Assembly (NCBI GenBank): GCA_963969395.1
Contig: OZ017803.1
Span: 19,902,001 to 19,966,000 of the forward strand
Length of the DNA stretch: 64,000 bases
Direction: 5' to 3'
From: Pseudoscleropodium purum
Taxonomy: Eukaryota > Streptophyta > Bryopsida > Hypnales > Brachytheciaceae
Shown piece by piece: positions 11,522 through 24,691 of this stretch (position 1 is its first letter; the number at the start of each line of letters is the position of its first letter). The notes beneath the pieces are model-generated. The model was not told where the DNA came from. It saw nothing but the letters and a program-made list of their open reading frames with translations, and did no database searches. The translations under genes were made by a program, and so were the position numbers.

Positions 11522-14500
11522 GGACTCTAGTTGCTTAAGGATTTCATGCATTTGGAACTAAAATGAGGAGGTGCTTGAGTGTTAAGATTAGTAGTGCTCG
11601 AAGTTAATATGTTATTAAGCAAGAAGATTGAAAGGGAGTTATGGAAGGAAGGGATGTTACTTCAAGTTTTGACATTGTTGCTACCAATCAAGACAACTTA
11701 ATAGGCCCACATCCAAATGCTTTGGAGTGCCACATACGTTCAAAGCCTCCAATTGATCCAGTTGCAACTTCATGTGCCTATGTCTTTTGTTGGCCATGTA
11801 TGTTTCCATTGGTCAAAAACAAATGAAAGCAGAAGCATTGTATCATGAATAGAACCTTTTTAATGAGAGATATGAACATCCATCCTCTTTATTATGGGGC
11901 AGAATCAAGTGAAGTTAAATCTTCTTCCAAAAATGTCATTTCATTGCGCCCAAGTATTCCACAACTATTCCTATCTTGGTTTGCAAGAATCAAAGGTTCA
12001 AAGAGGAATGGATCAAATCTTGACACTCCAATATTAGAATAATTAGAACAAGAGATCAACCGTGAGAGTGTCAAAAATGAAAGGAGGTCCACTAAATTAA
12101 AAAGAAAAGAGGACCAAATGATTAATGACAATGTGATGGTACAAAAACTCATGAGAGAAAAATTCCAAATGCATCTTGACATTGCAAGGTTGGAAGGGCA
12201 GCTAGTTTGGAGGGCTCCATTCCTTACAGACCTAATAGTGGGCCGTTGGACTTCTTGAAATTGTGCAAATCTTTGGAAATAAAAAAGTTTTATAGCCCCT
12301 AGTCCTATATGGCATACATTGTGATCATGTGAAATAAATAAATATTTTATTAATTAATTAATTTTATTTTATAAATGCACATTCACATGTAGTCAAATAG
12401 TGCATTATTGGGTCCAAATTTATAATTATGGTTGCTTAATGGATGGAGCGATTTGACCATTGTGGACTTAGTTGAAAAGAAAGTTGTATTGCATGATGCG
12501 TCTTTTCCTTCCCACCATAGCCCTTAATATTCATACCATAGTGTACCTTTGTAGGAAGGAAAATCTAGTTTTAAAGATAGTTACTTACATAGATGTGGTT
12601 TTTTATATTATTTCATCTTTTATTTGACAATAAGTTTAGAAAATTGTATTATATAAAATGATTCATGTGCTTTTTTGTACACAAAAGACACCTCAAAGCT
12701 TTGTGGAATCTAGATTGGAAAAGATATTACTAGAATCCATATTTTGTTCTATAATGATTATGTTCTACAAGAAGTTTGAACAATGAAATCATCTTATTAG
12801 TTCAAAACAATTTGTTTTTCATGTTATACTCATAAAGAAAGGGATAATCCAAGAAAATCCTATTCATGATATTCTTATATCACATATGTCTTATATGCCA
12901 ATTTAATAATTTAGAGAGTTTTGAAAGTAGCATTTACAAAGTTGAATGATTCAATTTAGATAGACTTAATTGACATATACAACATCAATTTCTATGGACT
13001 ATTTAATGAAGCTAACCTGTGGTGATTGAAGTAGAAGATTAAACCAAGTGGATTCTAAAATAGGATCATAGATGTGCCTACAATGAACATTTAAGGCATA
13101 AATGTATTCTTATTGTGCATGCATTAACTTTTGTTGGGAACAACATTAAAGCATATATTATGTGAATGTGTATACATCCAAAGATGATTTAAGTAGGCAC
13201 AACTATTCCATTTTTACCTTTAAATAGATGTTCAAAACCATTGAATTTTGTTTTGTAGAATTTGAATTATGTACAAAAATATTGTATGGCATATACCCTT
13301 GGACTAATAGATGAAAATGAGCATCTTTTATTTGAACATTATTTCAATAATTGAGCTTAGTAATTTAAAAAAAATGAAGCTTGATATATGTAAACTATGT
13401 AACCATTTTATATTTTTTTCAGACATGTAGGCAATGTTGCAATGATTTAAATTGAGAGTGCCATATGTTATTAAACTTGACTTAAAGTGAGGACAAACTT
13501 TCATCACTACTCTACTCCTAAATTTAGGGGTAGGTTGTCTTAATATTGAAGGATTATAACCATGCTATTGGTTGCAAAAGGTGTTGACTTGATGAAACTT
13601 TATGTTGGCCAAAATGTGGTAGTGAAAATGTAATGAAGGTACATGACTACAACATGAATTCTTCTATAAATCCTTTTATAAAGCGTTATTTTCAAATTAT
13701 GACATGGAAGTCCTAAATATGATTTGGAAGTAAAAGGTAGTCTTGAAAGACAATCATATGTAGGTAGTCAATGAAGAAATAATGAAGCAACATGACTGCA
13801 AACATGAATTCCTTTGTTAATTCTACAAGTTGTTGGTCCAAAATTGTGGGATGTAACTTCCCAAATTAGTGTAGATTCTAGAATTTTATATGAGCATGTA
13901 TGCCAATCTCTTGAAACTTTGCCATTGTAACAATTCCAAAGAAACAAATTTGTATTGACAAGGGACTCAACAGCATCATTGTCAATTTCATTTAATATGG
14001 TCCAATTTGTCTAGCACTTGAATTTGTAACAATGTAGAAGAACTTTAAAAGTTGACATTAGTGAAAATCTCAACACTCTAAAAAAATGGTTATTTGTTGG
14101 CTAAATGTAAAAATACAATAAAAAGTAAATGTAAAGAATTTTTTTTTTTTTTTTCAAAAAAATATTTTTAAAACTATAAAAAAGCATGGACCACATGATT
14201 ATCTAAGTTACCATGTCACCTTAAGATTTTTTAATTTTTATTTATTTATTGTATAAAAAAATGTATATAGATTTAATATTTCCTATATTTGTATAACTAA
14301 ATGATATGTCTCAAACCTCAAAAAGTCTAAATTTTATTTAATGCTACTTTCTTATTTTTTATATTTATTTTAAAGAATTTATACACTATTCATGTTTTTT
14401 ACAGTTATCAAATAAAAAATAAATTATATATGATATGTATACAAAAATAACACTTTTCACTATGCTTAATAAAGAAAATAATTGAAACACAAGTCATTGC

Positions 14501-16796
14501 CATTAAGAATCCTTGCCTAAAAAATAGTAGCAACCTCATTAGAGTTGTACCTTGGAGTGTCCGGTGACATAGAAAGGTTCAAATGTATTGTATCCTAGCA
14601 TCATATATAGCCATCCATTTGCCACAACTTTTTTTAAATTTGTGCCTCTTCATCAACTTTGGTCTAAACTTATTGACATATTCCTATTGTCTTGTATTTT
14701 TGTTCTTTTTGCCTATTTTTCCCAATTATATAGAAATAACATTTTAAAAGAAGTATAGATATTTTTAAATTTCTATTTTTAATTTTATAATACAATTATA
14801 AATATTAATATACAATATAAAAACAATTATAGTTATAGATTGTGTTTTGTATTATCAATGTGTAGACAATGGTGATTACTTGAAATACAAGTATTATATC
14901 TAATATTCAAATCAATTCAAATCAAAGATAGGATGTTGATAGAGAGAGAATGAATAGTTATACAATATAAATAAATAATGATTGTTTGATATTTTAGGCT
15001 CTAAAGGTGATGATCCTAATTCACTTGATTATGTAAATTAAGCAAACCAAAATTTCATAAACAAAGATGAATTCAAGTTGTACAATAATCCATTAAAAAT
15101 GTCCTTAACTCTTCAATCAAAAGAGATAATGGAGTTAATTGTAGAAATCAAATATTTGAGCCAATCACAATATGGCTTTAGTATGAAATTGGTCAACTTG
15201 TAAAATTGTTGAATTCTACTAATGACATTGTAGTAGTTGTTGCCACCATTATGTCAAGAAAAAGAGTTGGATAGTTGCATGACAAGCTTCTACTTGGAGG
15301 TTATTACAAAGATTATACACTGGAGATTGTTGTTAGAGGAACTCTTCTAATGATGATAAATGGAGATGATGTTCAAAAATACAAAATAGCATAAGATGCT
15401 ATGGGATCAATGACTACATAGCAATGGAAATATATTCAATCCATAAAGTCTACACTTATAAGTTAATTGCATTTGCATCGCAAATGTATGTTTCCAAAAT
15501 ACATAGCATTTATTTAATTACATTGTTTTGATGTAGTGTGATATAATTGTGTTTTTAATTATGCTTTACTAATTTTTTGTAAATATTTTTTGGAATGCAT
15601 ACAATTATAGATAAATACTTTTTTGTGGAATTGGAATAACAATTAAAACTATGCTTAATTGAAAAAATTATATACAAATATCATTAACAAGTTGAAAGTT
15701 TATATAGGTTGAATGCTTGGCCCCGTATGTTTTTTAAAACCAAAGATTTTTCTTGCAATTTCATTTCATTTTTATAGCATTGAAATGCAAATAACACATT
15801 CATTCAAGTGCACTTACATCAAATATGGTGTTTATTATATATTCAATATTGTCATACACTAGTGAATAAAAAAAGTACACCTTATGTTCATAAAAAATGA
15901 CTAGAAGTTAATTTTTAAGTGATTTTTTCTATTTCTTTGCAAAATTGTACATAATCAATTATGCATCAATGTTAGTTATAGAAAAATTGTAATATACTAG
16001 TATAAATGTTGAAAATCAATCAAGAAATAGTTGAATAACAGTTATAGAATAGTTATACATTAGATATAGAACACTTGTAGAATGGCTACAAAATAATTGT
16101 AAAATACTTTGTGAATTTACAGCCATTAGTTTTATTTGTTGCATCCACTCACTTTCCTTGAAAGACAAGGAAATCCTAGCCTACTCTCTAGTGTACTTGT
16201 TTCCTTCACGTGTTGCACCTTATTGTTTTTGCATCTTGCATTCTTGCCTCTACTAGTAGAAAATAGGGTATAAAAGACTTGTCTACAATGGATATAACAG
16301 TCATTTTGCAAGCATTGTTATCCTTAAATGACATGTATACAATAAAAACAATTCCCCCAAACATTGTTATATTTGTGTATGTCCTAAATGATTTAAAATA
16401 CAATTATGAATGCAATAGTAAAATTACATTTATCAACTTGTGTTTATCACTTCCAAAATAATATGGTCTATGTAGAAATAATTATTTGTTATTGAATTCA
16501 TGGGTTGATTCTTGGACTTTAAATTTGGCACTAATATTGCTTCAAGGTTTGTGAAGATGCAAAAATCATTTCACAAATCAAACAATTGAAAATACTTTCC
16601 AACTTTACATCCAATCTTCATATCCTACTCTAGCACTTCAAAGCCTCTTGGAAGAATTATCAACTTCCATGATCGAGAAATAGAATTAGAAATTTAATTA
16701 TATCTAAGGGCATTCCTTTCATAATATGCCTATTGAAGTTGAAAGTATTTGCTTATTTATCCTATATTAGTCACACAAGATTTCGATTAACCCCTA
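11522..16796. other. Intergenic, AT-rich
   Basis: Two short adjacent open frames at 11641-12042 (+) and a continuing lysine/glutamate-rich stretch to about 12257 look like a broken coding remnant; its family is not recognised. From 12.3 to 16.8 kb the sequence is very AT-rich, with homopolymer runs (a T16 tract near 14138) and no recognisable gene or element ends. Confidence 0.45.
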
Positions 16797-16800
16797 TAGG

Positions 16801-17706
16801 ACCCTCTGCCAATTTAGGTAGCGTAGCAATTTTTGGCATGTTGTTGTGATTATTGATTAGCATACATTTGGCACAAACTTTGATAGAAGGTGGGTAGCAT
16901 GTTTATTTATTGTGTGAGCAAAATTTCATGACATTTGAATACAAGAGTCAAAAGTAATGGCCTAAAATGTTTTTTTTATAATAGGACAGTCTGGGCAGAT
17001 TAGAAAAAATCATTTAAAATAAAATAAAATTGTTCAATTGATTTTTTAGAGTTACTAATATGTGGAAAGTTTTGAATCATTCCATTTTGATCAATGAGTC
17101 AAAGTTATGAGGATTTTTTTGTTTGCCGGTAGTTATAGATCTTCTACTCTAAAATAAATTTTAAAGTCCTTTATCTTTACTCAATTTTCAATATTTTTGG
17201 AAAAAAATAAAATCATAGGATGAAGATTGTTTATTACAACATTGCAACTATTGGAATTGACATTTTTCAATTCCATAATTAAATTCTTAACAATTTATTA
17301 TTTTGAATCACTCTCTACTATTGTCCACTTACTATTTTTTTCCTATATGTTGTAAAATTCCAAATGATTTGAAAATTTTCAAGTATATGGTCAACTTGTC
17401 TAGAAAAAAGAATCCAAACAAGCACCACAATTTTAGACATTTTTTCATAGAAAATTATGATTGTGAAGTGCAGCTGTCCTGTTTTTCACAAGGTCCAAAA
17501 AACAATTTCTATGAATTAAAATGCTAATATCTGCCAATCCACATGGTGGAATTTACTGAAATTCTTTCCATGTCTTCTCAAACCATTCTGCTACAAGATC
17601 CTAAGGTTTTATGTGTAACTAAAACTTCGAAAAAATTGATATGTGTTCTAGAAATGACAGTTTTGAGGCGTTTTGGGGTTAAAACATAGTCAAAGAATGT
17701 CAGGGG
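16801..17706 (+). mobile_element. TTAA-flanked TIR element, copy 2
   Basis: A 906-bp element. TTAA (16797-16800) is followed by CCCCTATAGGACC, and the right end GAATGTCAGGGG is followed by TTAA (17707-17710). The interior aligns with copy 1 over about 650 bp. It has no transposase frame. The ends are imperfect inverted repeats of the consensus CCCCTAAAG. Confidence 0.78.
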
Positions 17707-18011
17707 TTAAGCCTTGTATCAAAATATTGAAAGAAGATTCAAATAAATTAAAACAATATTGAGTTTTTACCAACAAGAGTACTTTAGTTGGTGTAGTATA
17801 AGTTAAAGAAAAAACCAATGCCACTAATATTTAGAAATATACATTAACATCAACACAATATGAATGCAAAAAAAAGGGACCACCTAAAGTAGGTCAAACA
17901 ACATTGCAAATGTAATTTTGTACATAGAAAATTTGCAAAAATGTAGAGCAAGAAGTCTATATAGATGAGAGGGCAATAATGATTTTACTACAAAAGAAAG
18001 GTGTGTTTTAA

Positions 18012-18863
18012 TCCCTAAACCACTAAATTGTGTTTTGGGGGGCATCATAACAATTTTGGGTAGATGACTATAAACAAAAATTTTATTTTTTTATTTGAAA
18101 TTTTTCACACAACTTTTTCTTGAGGAGTAGCTTTAAAGCACAACAATTTTCATAACTTTTGACCACATGGTTAAAAAATTATTGTATGGAATTTTTTTGC
18201 ACAATAAACTTTGAATTTAAAGAATCTTGTGATGAAGAATTGAATTGAAAGTCTATGAAAAAACTTTCAATAAAAAAACACTTGATTTTCTTTCTTTAGG
18301 TATATGAAAACTGTTAAATAGAAGTAGGTCCAAGATTGAAAGAAAAACTAAACTGTTAATAACTCTAAGATGGGATTGAAACACTATAATTCCAATGGAG
18401 AGATTGATTTAGGAAGTAAACTTAATATTGTTAAACAATTTTTTTAAGTTTAAAAAAGAATTGCATTCAAAAATGAATCTAATAAGTTATTTTTTCAAAA
18501 AGATGCTCTAATTGTTTGAAAAATAAGATTGTTCATAACTTTCACATAACAAGTCCAAATGGAATGAATCAAAGCTTCTTGTGTAGATAAAATTACAATA
18601 TATGAGAACCAAATTTTTTGATTTAAAAAAAAGAAATTTGTGTAGGGACATTTTTGTCTACAACATTAAAAAAAATAACTTTTTGTTCCATAACTTTTCT
18701 TCCTAGGCACAAATTGAGATAAAAATTATATTTTTAGAAAGCTATTTTGTTATTCCATCTTTACAAAAAGTTTAAGAAAATCATGATGAATATTGAAACT
18801 ATAAGAGCCTACTTGAAATCCGTTTTTTTCCCCAAAGGAGACAATGACAATGAGACTCTAGGG
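18012..18863 (+). mobile_element. TTAA-flanked TIR element, copy 3
   Basis: The left end TCCCTAAACC follows TTAA (18008-18011). The right end GAGACTCTAGGG is followed by TCAA (18864-18867), read as a decayed TTAA. Internally it shares the block around GTCCAAGATTGAAAG and CTAAGATGGGATTGAAA with the copies at 18896, 33017 and 48541. Short open frames inside are incidental. Confidence 0.62.
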
Positions 18864-18895
18864 TCAAATTCAAAACAATTGATTATGATTGTAAA

Positions 18896-19750
18896 GGTTA
18901 GAAGACCAAGGCCATTTTTCTCTCAAAATCCACTCAAAATAGTCATTTCTCCAAGAATACAAAATAAATATTTTCTTTAGAATCTAATCGTAGGATCTTA
19001 TACTTCATTTGTTTAAAATAGAGTGGTAAAAGTTTCATGAAGTTTGACCATACGAATTGGAAAATATGAGCACTCAAAGTTGGATTTTTTTTTAAACTCT
19101 AGCCTTGCAATTTTAGATGACTTTGACTGCCATTTGTGAATTTTTTTGCACTACAGACTTTGAATTAAAAAAATTTTGTGTTGAAGGATTGAGTTGAAAG
19201 TCTAGGAAAAGAATTTCAAAAAAAAAATGCTTAAATTTCATTCTTTTAGAAATTATTAAGTAGAAGAAGGTTCAAGATTGAACCCTAAACTAATTCATTA
19301 ATAGCTTTAAGATGGGATCCAAACACAATATTCTCAATGGTGAGATTGTTTTAGCATGAGAATTTAACCTTATCAAACAATGTTTTTTGAAAAATTATGA
19401 AAACTACATTAAAAAATGAATCTTATAAGGGTTTTTTTCAAGAAGGTGCTTAGGTTGCCCTTCAAAACAAGATTGTTCATAACTTTCACATCACTAATCC
19501 AAATGGAATGAATCAAAACTTCACATGTAGAGAAAATATGACCTATAAGAAAAAAAAAATCAAAAATTTATTTCAAATTTTTGAAAATTTCTTTTTCTAC
19601 CCAATGACTTGAAAATTATATTTAGGATAACATAACTTTTGCTTCCAAACACTCATTGAAATAAAAGTTATATACCCATGAAGTTAAGAAGTTTTTCTAT
19701 CTTACAGAAAGTTTCAAAAAGTTTTAAGAATATAACCCTTAAAGACAAAG
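18896..19750 (+). mobile_element. Decayed copy of the TTAA element family
   Basis: A second copy follows copy 3 almost directly. Its left part (GACCAAGGCC, then GTCATTTCT) matches the left part of the copy at 33017, and its centre repeats the AAGATGGGATCCAAACAC block. The right end trails off near 19735 without a clear terminus, so it is truncated or degenerate. Confidence 0.5.
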
Positions 19751-19800
19751 GGACAAGCTTGGATAAAGAGAAGCTTATTGCACAATGTTCAAAGAATAGA

Positions 19801-19921
19801 CAAAGGAATTAGGGCATGGTTTTAGAATATCTATCAAAGGAGTTAGGGCATGGTTTTAGAAAATCTATCAAGAGAATTAGGGTATGATTTAAAAAAATTC
19901 TATCACAGGAATTACAGCATG
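19801..19921 (+). repeat. 34-bp tandem repeat, about 3.5 units
   Basis: Units starting CAAAGGAATTAGGGCATGG recur at 19801, 19835 and 19869, with a partial fourth at 19904. The units diverge gradually. Confidence 0.8.
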
Positions 19922-20145
19922 AATTGCAATTCACCTTTATATACTTAGAAAATGAGAGATCCCAGGGCACACAATACAAGTTACCAGACGAACGCGCTCA
20001 GTTTAAGGTAGTTCTACGGTTACTTAGCCTAGTTGCATCTGAGTAGGCAATTGACCATTGTTCCTAAAATTGAATTACCTAATTGTTTGTTGGATTTTGT
20101 AGGAAATCGAAAAAAATATTCTGGACCTCTACCTCCGAACACACC

Positions 20146-20505
20146 CTACCTGAAACACATCGTCTCCATAATCATACGTGAGAAACATAAAGCCGTTCTG
20201 AATCTATACCCAACATCAAGTACGTACAAGAAACACTTCGTATTTACCATTGTGACATCACGATTAAGAGATCCCCCAAATGTCACAAGGATACTATAAC
20301 CAGAAAAAAATAAATTCAAAACTACTCCCCAAATTCGCATGTCTGGAACATTCGCCAAAAGCTTTACAGGAATGAGAGACGCGAGGTCGTTCTCGACCGT
20401 CAGCTTGAGGAACGCCAGAGTGTAAGAACATCGCGGATGCACGTCTACGCCCTGCAACCAGGCTCGATTAAAATCGACAAATGCTGGCAACTCATCCTCC
20501 TTCAT
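20146..20505 (-). CDS. Candidate 5' exon of an unidentified gene
   Basis: The minus-strand frame opens with ATGAAGGAGGATGAG at 20505 (MKEDELPAFVDFNRAWLQG) and continues with sequence that looks like real protein (balanced composition, CSYTLAFLKLTVENDLASL) to about MRIWG. After that the frame becomes hydrophobic and AT-rich, as an intron would. A possible donor (GTAGTT) lies near 20320. Upstream, 20604-20626 carries two telo-box motifs (AACCCTAA, AAACCCTAA), as expected for a plant promoter or leader. The start lies about 340 bp beyond the stop of the RPS5 gene on the same strand. I do not recognise the family, and downstream exons could not be found in the AT-rich DNA to the left. Confidence 0.35.
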   Translation of the reverse strand: MKEDELPAFVDFNRAWLQGVDVHPRCSYTLAFLKLTVENDLASLIPVKLLANVPDMRIWGVVLNLFFSGYSILVTFGGSLNRDVTMVNTKCFLYVLDVGYRFRTALCFSRMIMETMCFR

Positions 20506-20845
20506 ATCCTCACTAAAGTAGGGGAGCCTGATCCAGTACTCACGTCTTCTGTATCACCGAGATAATCAATGAGCGGTCTTCCTTACACAACTTGAATGCC
20601 CCGAACCCTAAAAAACCCTAAACCCCAAATTCGGTACGTTTGAAGACGCCCAACCACCTCATGATCACATTCATGACATACAAAAAACGATAAGAACACA
20701 AAGATAAATTTACAGAAACCATCACTCGGACAAGTGAATTCAGAACCAACAAATCAAGAGCTGCAATCAGTGATGAACCTCTTTAAATCTGTGAACCTCT
20801 TTAAAAAAAGATTCCGAATACAAAAAAAGACATCGACCACATAGC

Positions 20846-22257
<1,412 letters not shown>

Positions 22258-22794
22258 GGTGACAGGGGAGATGAGAGAGTCGTCGTCTCGTGCGAGAGCA
22301 GCAGCACTTGCGCCGGGGCGGGACGTGAAAGAGAGAGCTGGGGCAGTCCCTCTGGCGTCTTGGCCATCCGGAGCCAAGCCCTAATTTTTCTACGGGCAAC
22401 GGGCAACAAGGTTAAAATTTTGTGGTTTCTTATCGACGGCGGTTAACGTGCTCGTATAATCCAACGGTCCGTCTTTCTCCAGAGTCTTATGATGTGGGAA
22501 CGCTGATCTTCAGATGTCGATGACCATCGTGGTCCGTCAGATCTTGGACGTGAGTGGGATCGCAGTTGAGGGAACTTGGGGATCGGAGTTGGCTTGGCTT
22601 GGGGCGAGCAGGTGGAAACGTAAAAGAAGGGAACATCAACGAGATGACGAAAGTTTCCAACGGAAATTCATCTATTTGTTCACGGTCAGTATTTCATCCA
22701 GGTCGCCCAGGTGTTCCGGAACGAGGCCTGTTGAGTTTCTGAAGTTCCTGAAGATTTTCGTCTGAGTTTGGTTTAGGGTTAGAGATCGATCGAC
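22258..22794. promoter_or_regulatory. Shared divergent promoter region
   Basis: The ~540 bp between the RPS5 start codon (minus) and the start codon at 22795 (plus) must hold both promoters and leaders. It has higher GC than the flanks, a telo-box-like TTTAGGG at 22772-22778 just before the plus-strand ATG, and CCCTAA at about 22377. Telo-boxes are common in plant ribosomal-protein and other growth-linked promoters. No clear TATA box was found. Confidence 0.5.
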
Positions 22795-23689
22795 ATGGGT
22801 GCATCGGCGACTTTGCGAAGGATGCTGGCGCAGGATCCCGTTCTGACTGCCTGTGGTGTGCTCTCGGCCATTGGTAATGAGCCTTGTTCCACCTTTTCAT
22901 GTTCGGAATCGCGTCAGTTGAAGTTCTTTTTTTTAAGACTTGCAGTCTTTTTGCGAGCAGGAATTCGAATTCGGAATTTGTGGCAAGTTTCGTAGGAAAT
23001 GATTAGGAGTGTTTGAAAGAATGAAATGTCGACCATTTAGCTCTGAATTTGTTTGTATGGAGGATGGAGATTCACCAGTTTTTTTGCTTTTTTTTTTGCG
23101 TTTTTTGCTTTAGTTCCCGGCAAGCAGTTTGGATATTTCCTGATGAAGAAGTGCGATTTAGAGTAATAGGAATTAGAGGGGGAGCATCCTTATGAGCTTC
23201 GGTTTGTGGAATTAGGTTTAGCTAATTAGAAACTTCAGTTGGAGATGAGGGCGTGTTCGTTGTTGAATGGACAATGCAAGTGCTGTGATATTCTGGTGTG
23301 CAGGGCTGGGGGCACCTTTGATTGTTCCTCCCATTAGGAATGCTATGAATCGACCTGAAGTTGTTCCACCGCCCAAATTAGCTGATGTACGTGAATCTGT
23401 GCAATTTGCTCCTTACTTAAAGCTGCAACCTCTCTTCTTTCCAAATTTTATTTCTAAGCGTGGCAATAGGTTTAATGGGCTTTTCAGTATTTATCGTCTT
23501 CTTGACTAACTAATTAATTTGTGTTGCCGAACACAATCATCAGAGTTCATAACTATTCAAAAGTGTCACTGCTTATAAACCCTGCACATCAGTGATTCTA
23601 GTTTGGAATACCTCGAAGGCGTTCATATCCTCATCCTGTATCGTATGTGCCAGGTTGTTGAGGGCATGACTGGCAAGCCGAGGGCTTGA
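22795..23689 (+). CDS. Small plant protein of complex I B9/NDUFA3 type
   Basis: Three exons (22795-22873, 23304-23386, 23654-23689) join in frame across GT..AG introns into exactly 65 aa. It begins MGASATLRRMLAQDPVLTAC, continues with a hydrophobic segment GVLSAIGLGAPLIVPPIR, and ends PPPKLADVVEGMTGKPRA. One transmembrane helix (about residues 15-36) followed by a proline-rich tail matches the very small plant proteins assigned to mitochondrial complex I as the B9/NDUFA3-like accessory subunit. That assignment is from memory of the family, not a search. Reading exon 2 straight through instead gives an alternative tail of about 40 residues that looks like intron translation. It shares a promoter region with RPS5. 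Confidence 0.75.
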
Positions 23690-24691
23690 GGTGATTTATC
23701 ACAATGGTGCCACCCATTTTGCTCTGAACCGAAGTCGAAGAACTAGCTATAGAGAGCGGTGGATGAGTTTCCAAGTGAAGGGCTTGCAGTCCTTTCACCT
23801 AATTCTTTATCTCCATGTCTGCTCACCTAGCACGGCTTGGGCTTGCGGATTTGTGATGGAGCCCAATGTGGCGACTGACAGAGTATTCTTGCAACTCATA
23901 GGCCATTGCAGATAATCCTCGAAATCTCCAGGTTTAGATCTCTTAGGTTGGTTTCCTGTAATTCTGTGGGACAGCTATAATCAGATTGTTGCTCCAGTGG
24001 CACCCATTCTGTCTGAGATTGTTTGGCTACGTAATTCTGTTTTGTCTTTTGATTACAGGGATTCCTCTCTTTGCATTGATTTGGTAATCATATGAAGTAT
24101 GCTTTTCTTTTATAAAGTTCTACTTACGCATACGTTTTGAGAACTATTGATGGGAGTAGATGGTTACAGTTTGAAGCTTTGGGGCGTGTACAAGCACATT
24201 GAATCTTACGTTTTAGTTCTCTGGTCGTAATTGCGTATCCTCTGTTCCAGTCGGCTATTTATGAGTTCTTATTTGGTACGGAGTACATGTATTCTTTAGT
24301 GAATTAATGCCGTCAGAATGCACCTAGCAAATCGTAGGGTTTTCATAGAGTTATGAGTTAGCCTCACGGGATGAATAGGATTATAGGAGGACTCAGGTAA
24401 TAATGTTGAGAGGGGCAAATTACCTGTGTGCTTCAGTTCGTGAATAACCGTCAGCGACTTAAAAGAGATGATGTTGGTTGGTCTCTTTCATCGTCGGCGG
24501 GAAGCACCTATTATTGCATATCGTGCAGGGATTCAGTTCATTGGTAACCGGTCCATGAATTTCAGCGCGTAGTAGTTTCACAGGTTTCAGGAAGGACTAA
24601 CCTTGATGTGGTGGGGCAGTATCTTTACATCGAGAGGAGTGTAAAGCCATGCATCACTTGAGATGAAAAGGAAATTCTCCAGTCGACTTGT
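23690..24691. other. 3' flank, no gene seen
   Basis: Probably the 3' UTR of the small plus-strand gene and the spacer to the convergent nucleotidase gene. Open frames here (for example 23691-23915) show no domain. Confidence 0.45.

Noticed and set aside
23304..23509. Read-through of exon 2 of the 65-aa gene into intron sequence
   Set aside because: A canonical donor at 23387 and an in-frame third exon give the compact family-like product.
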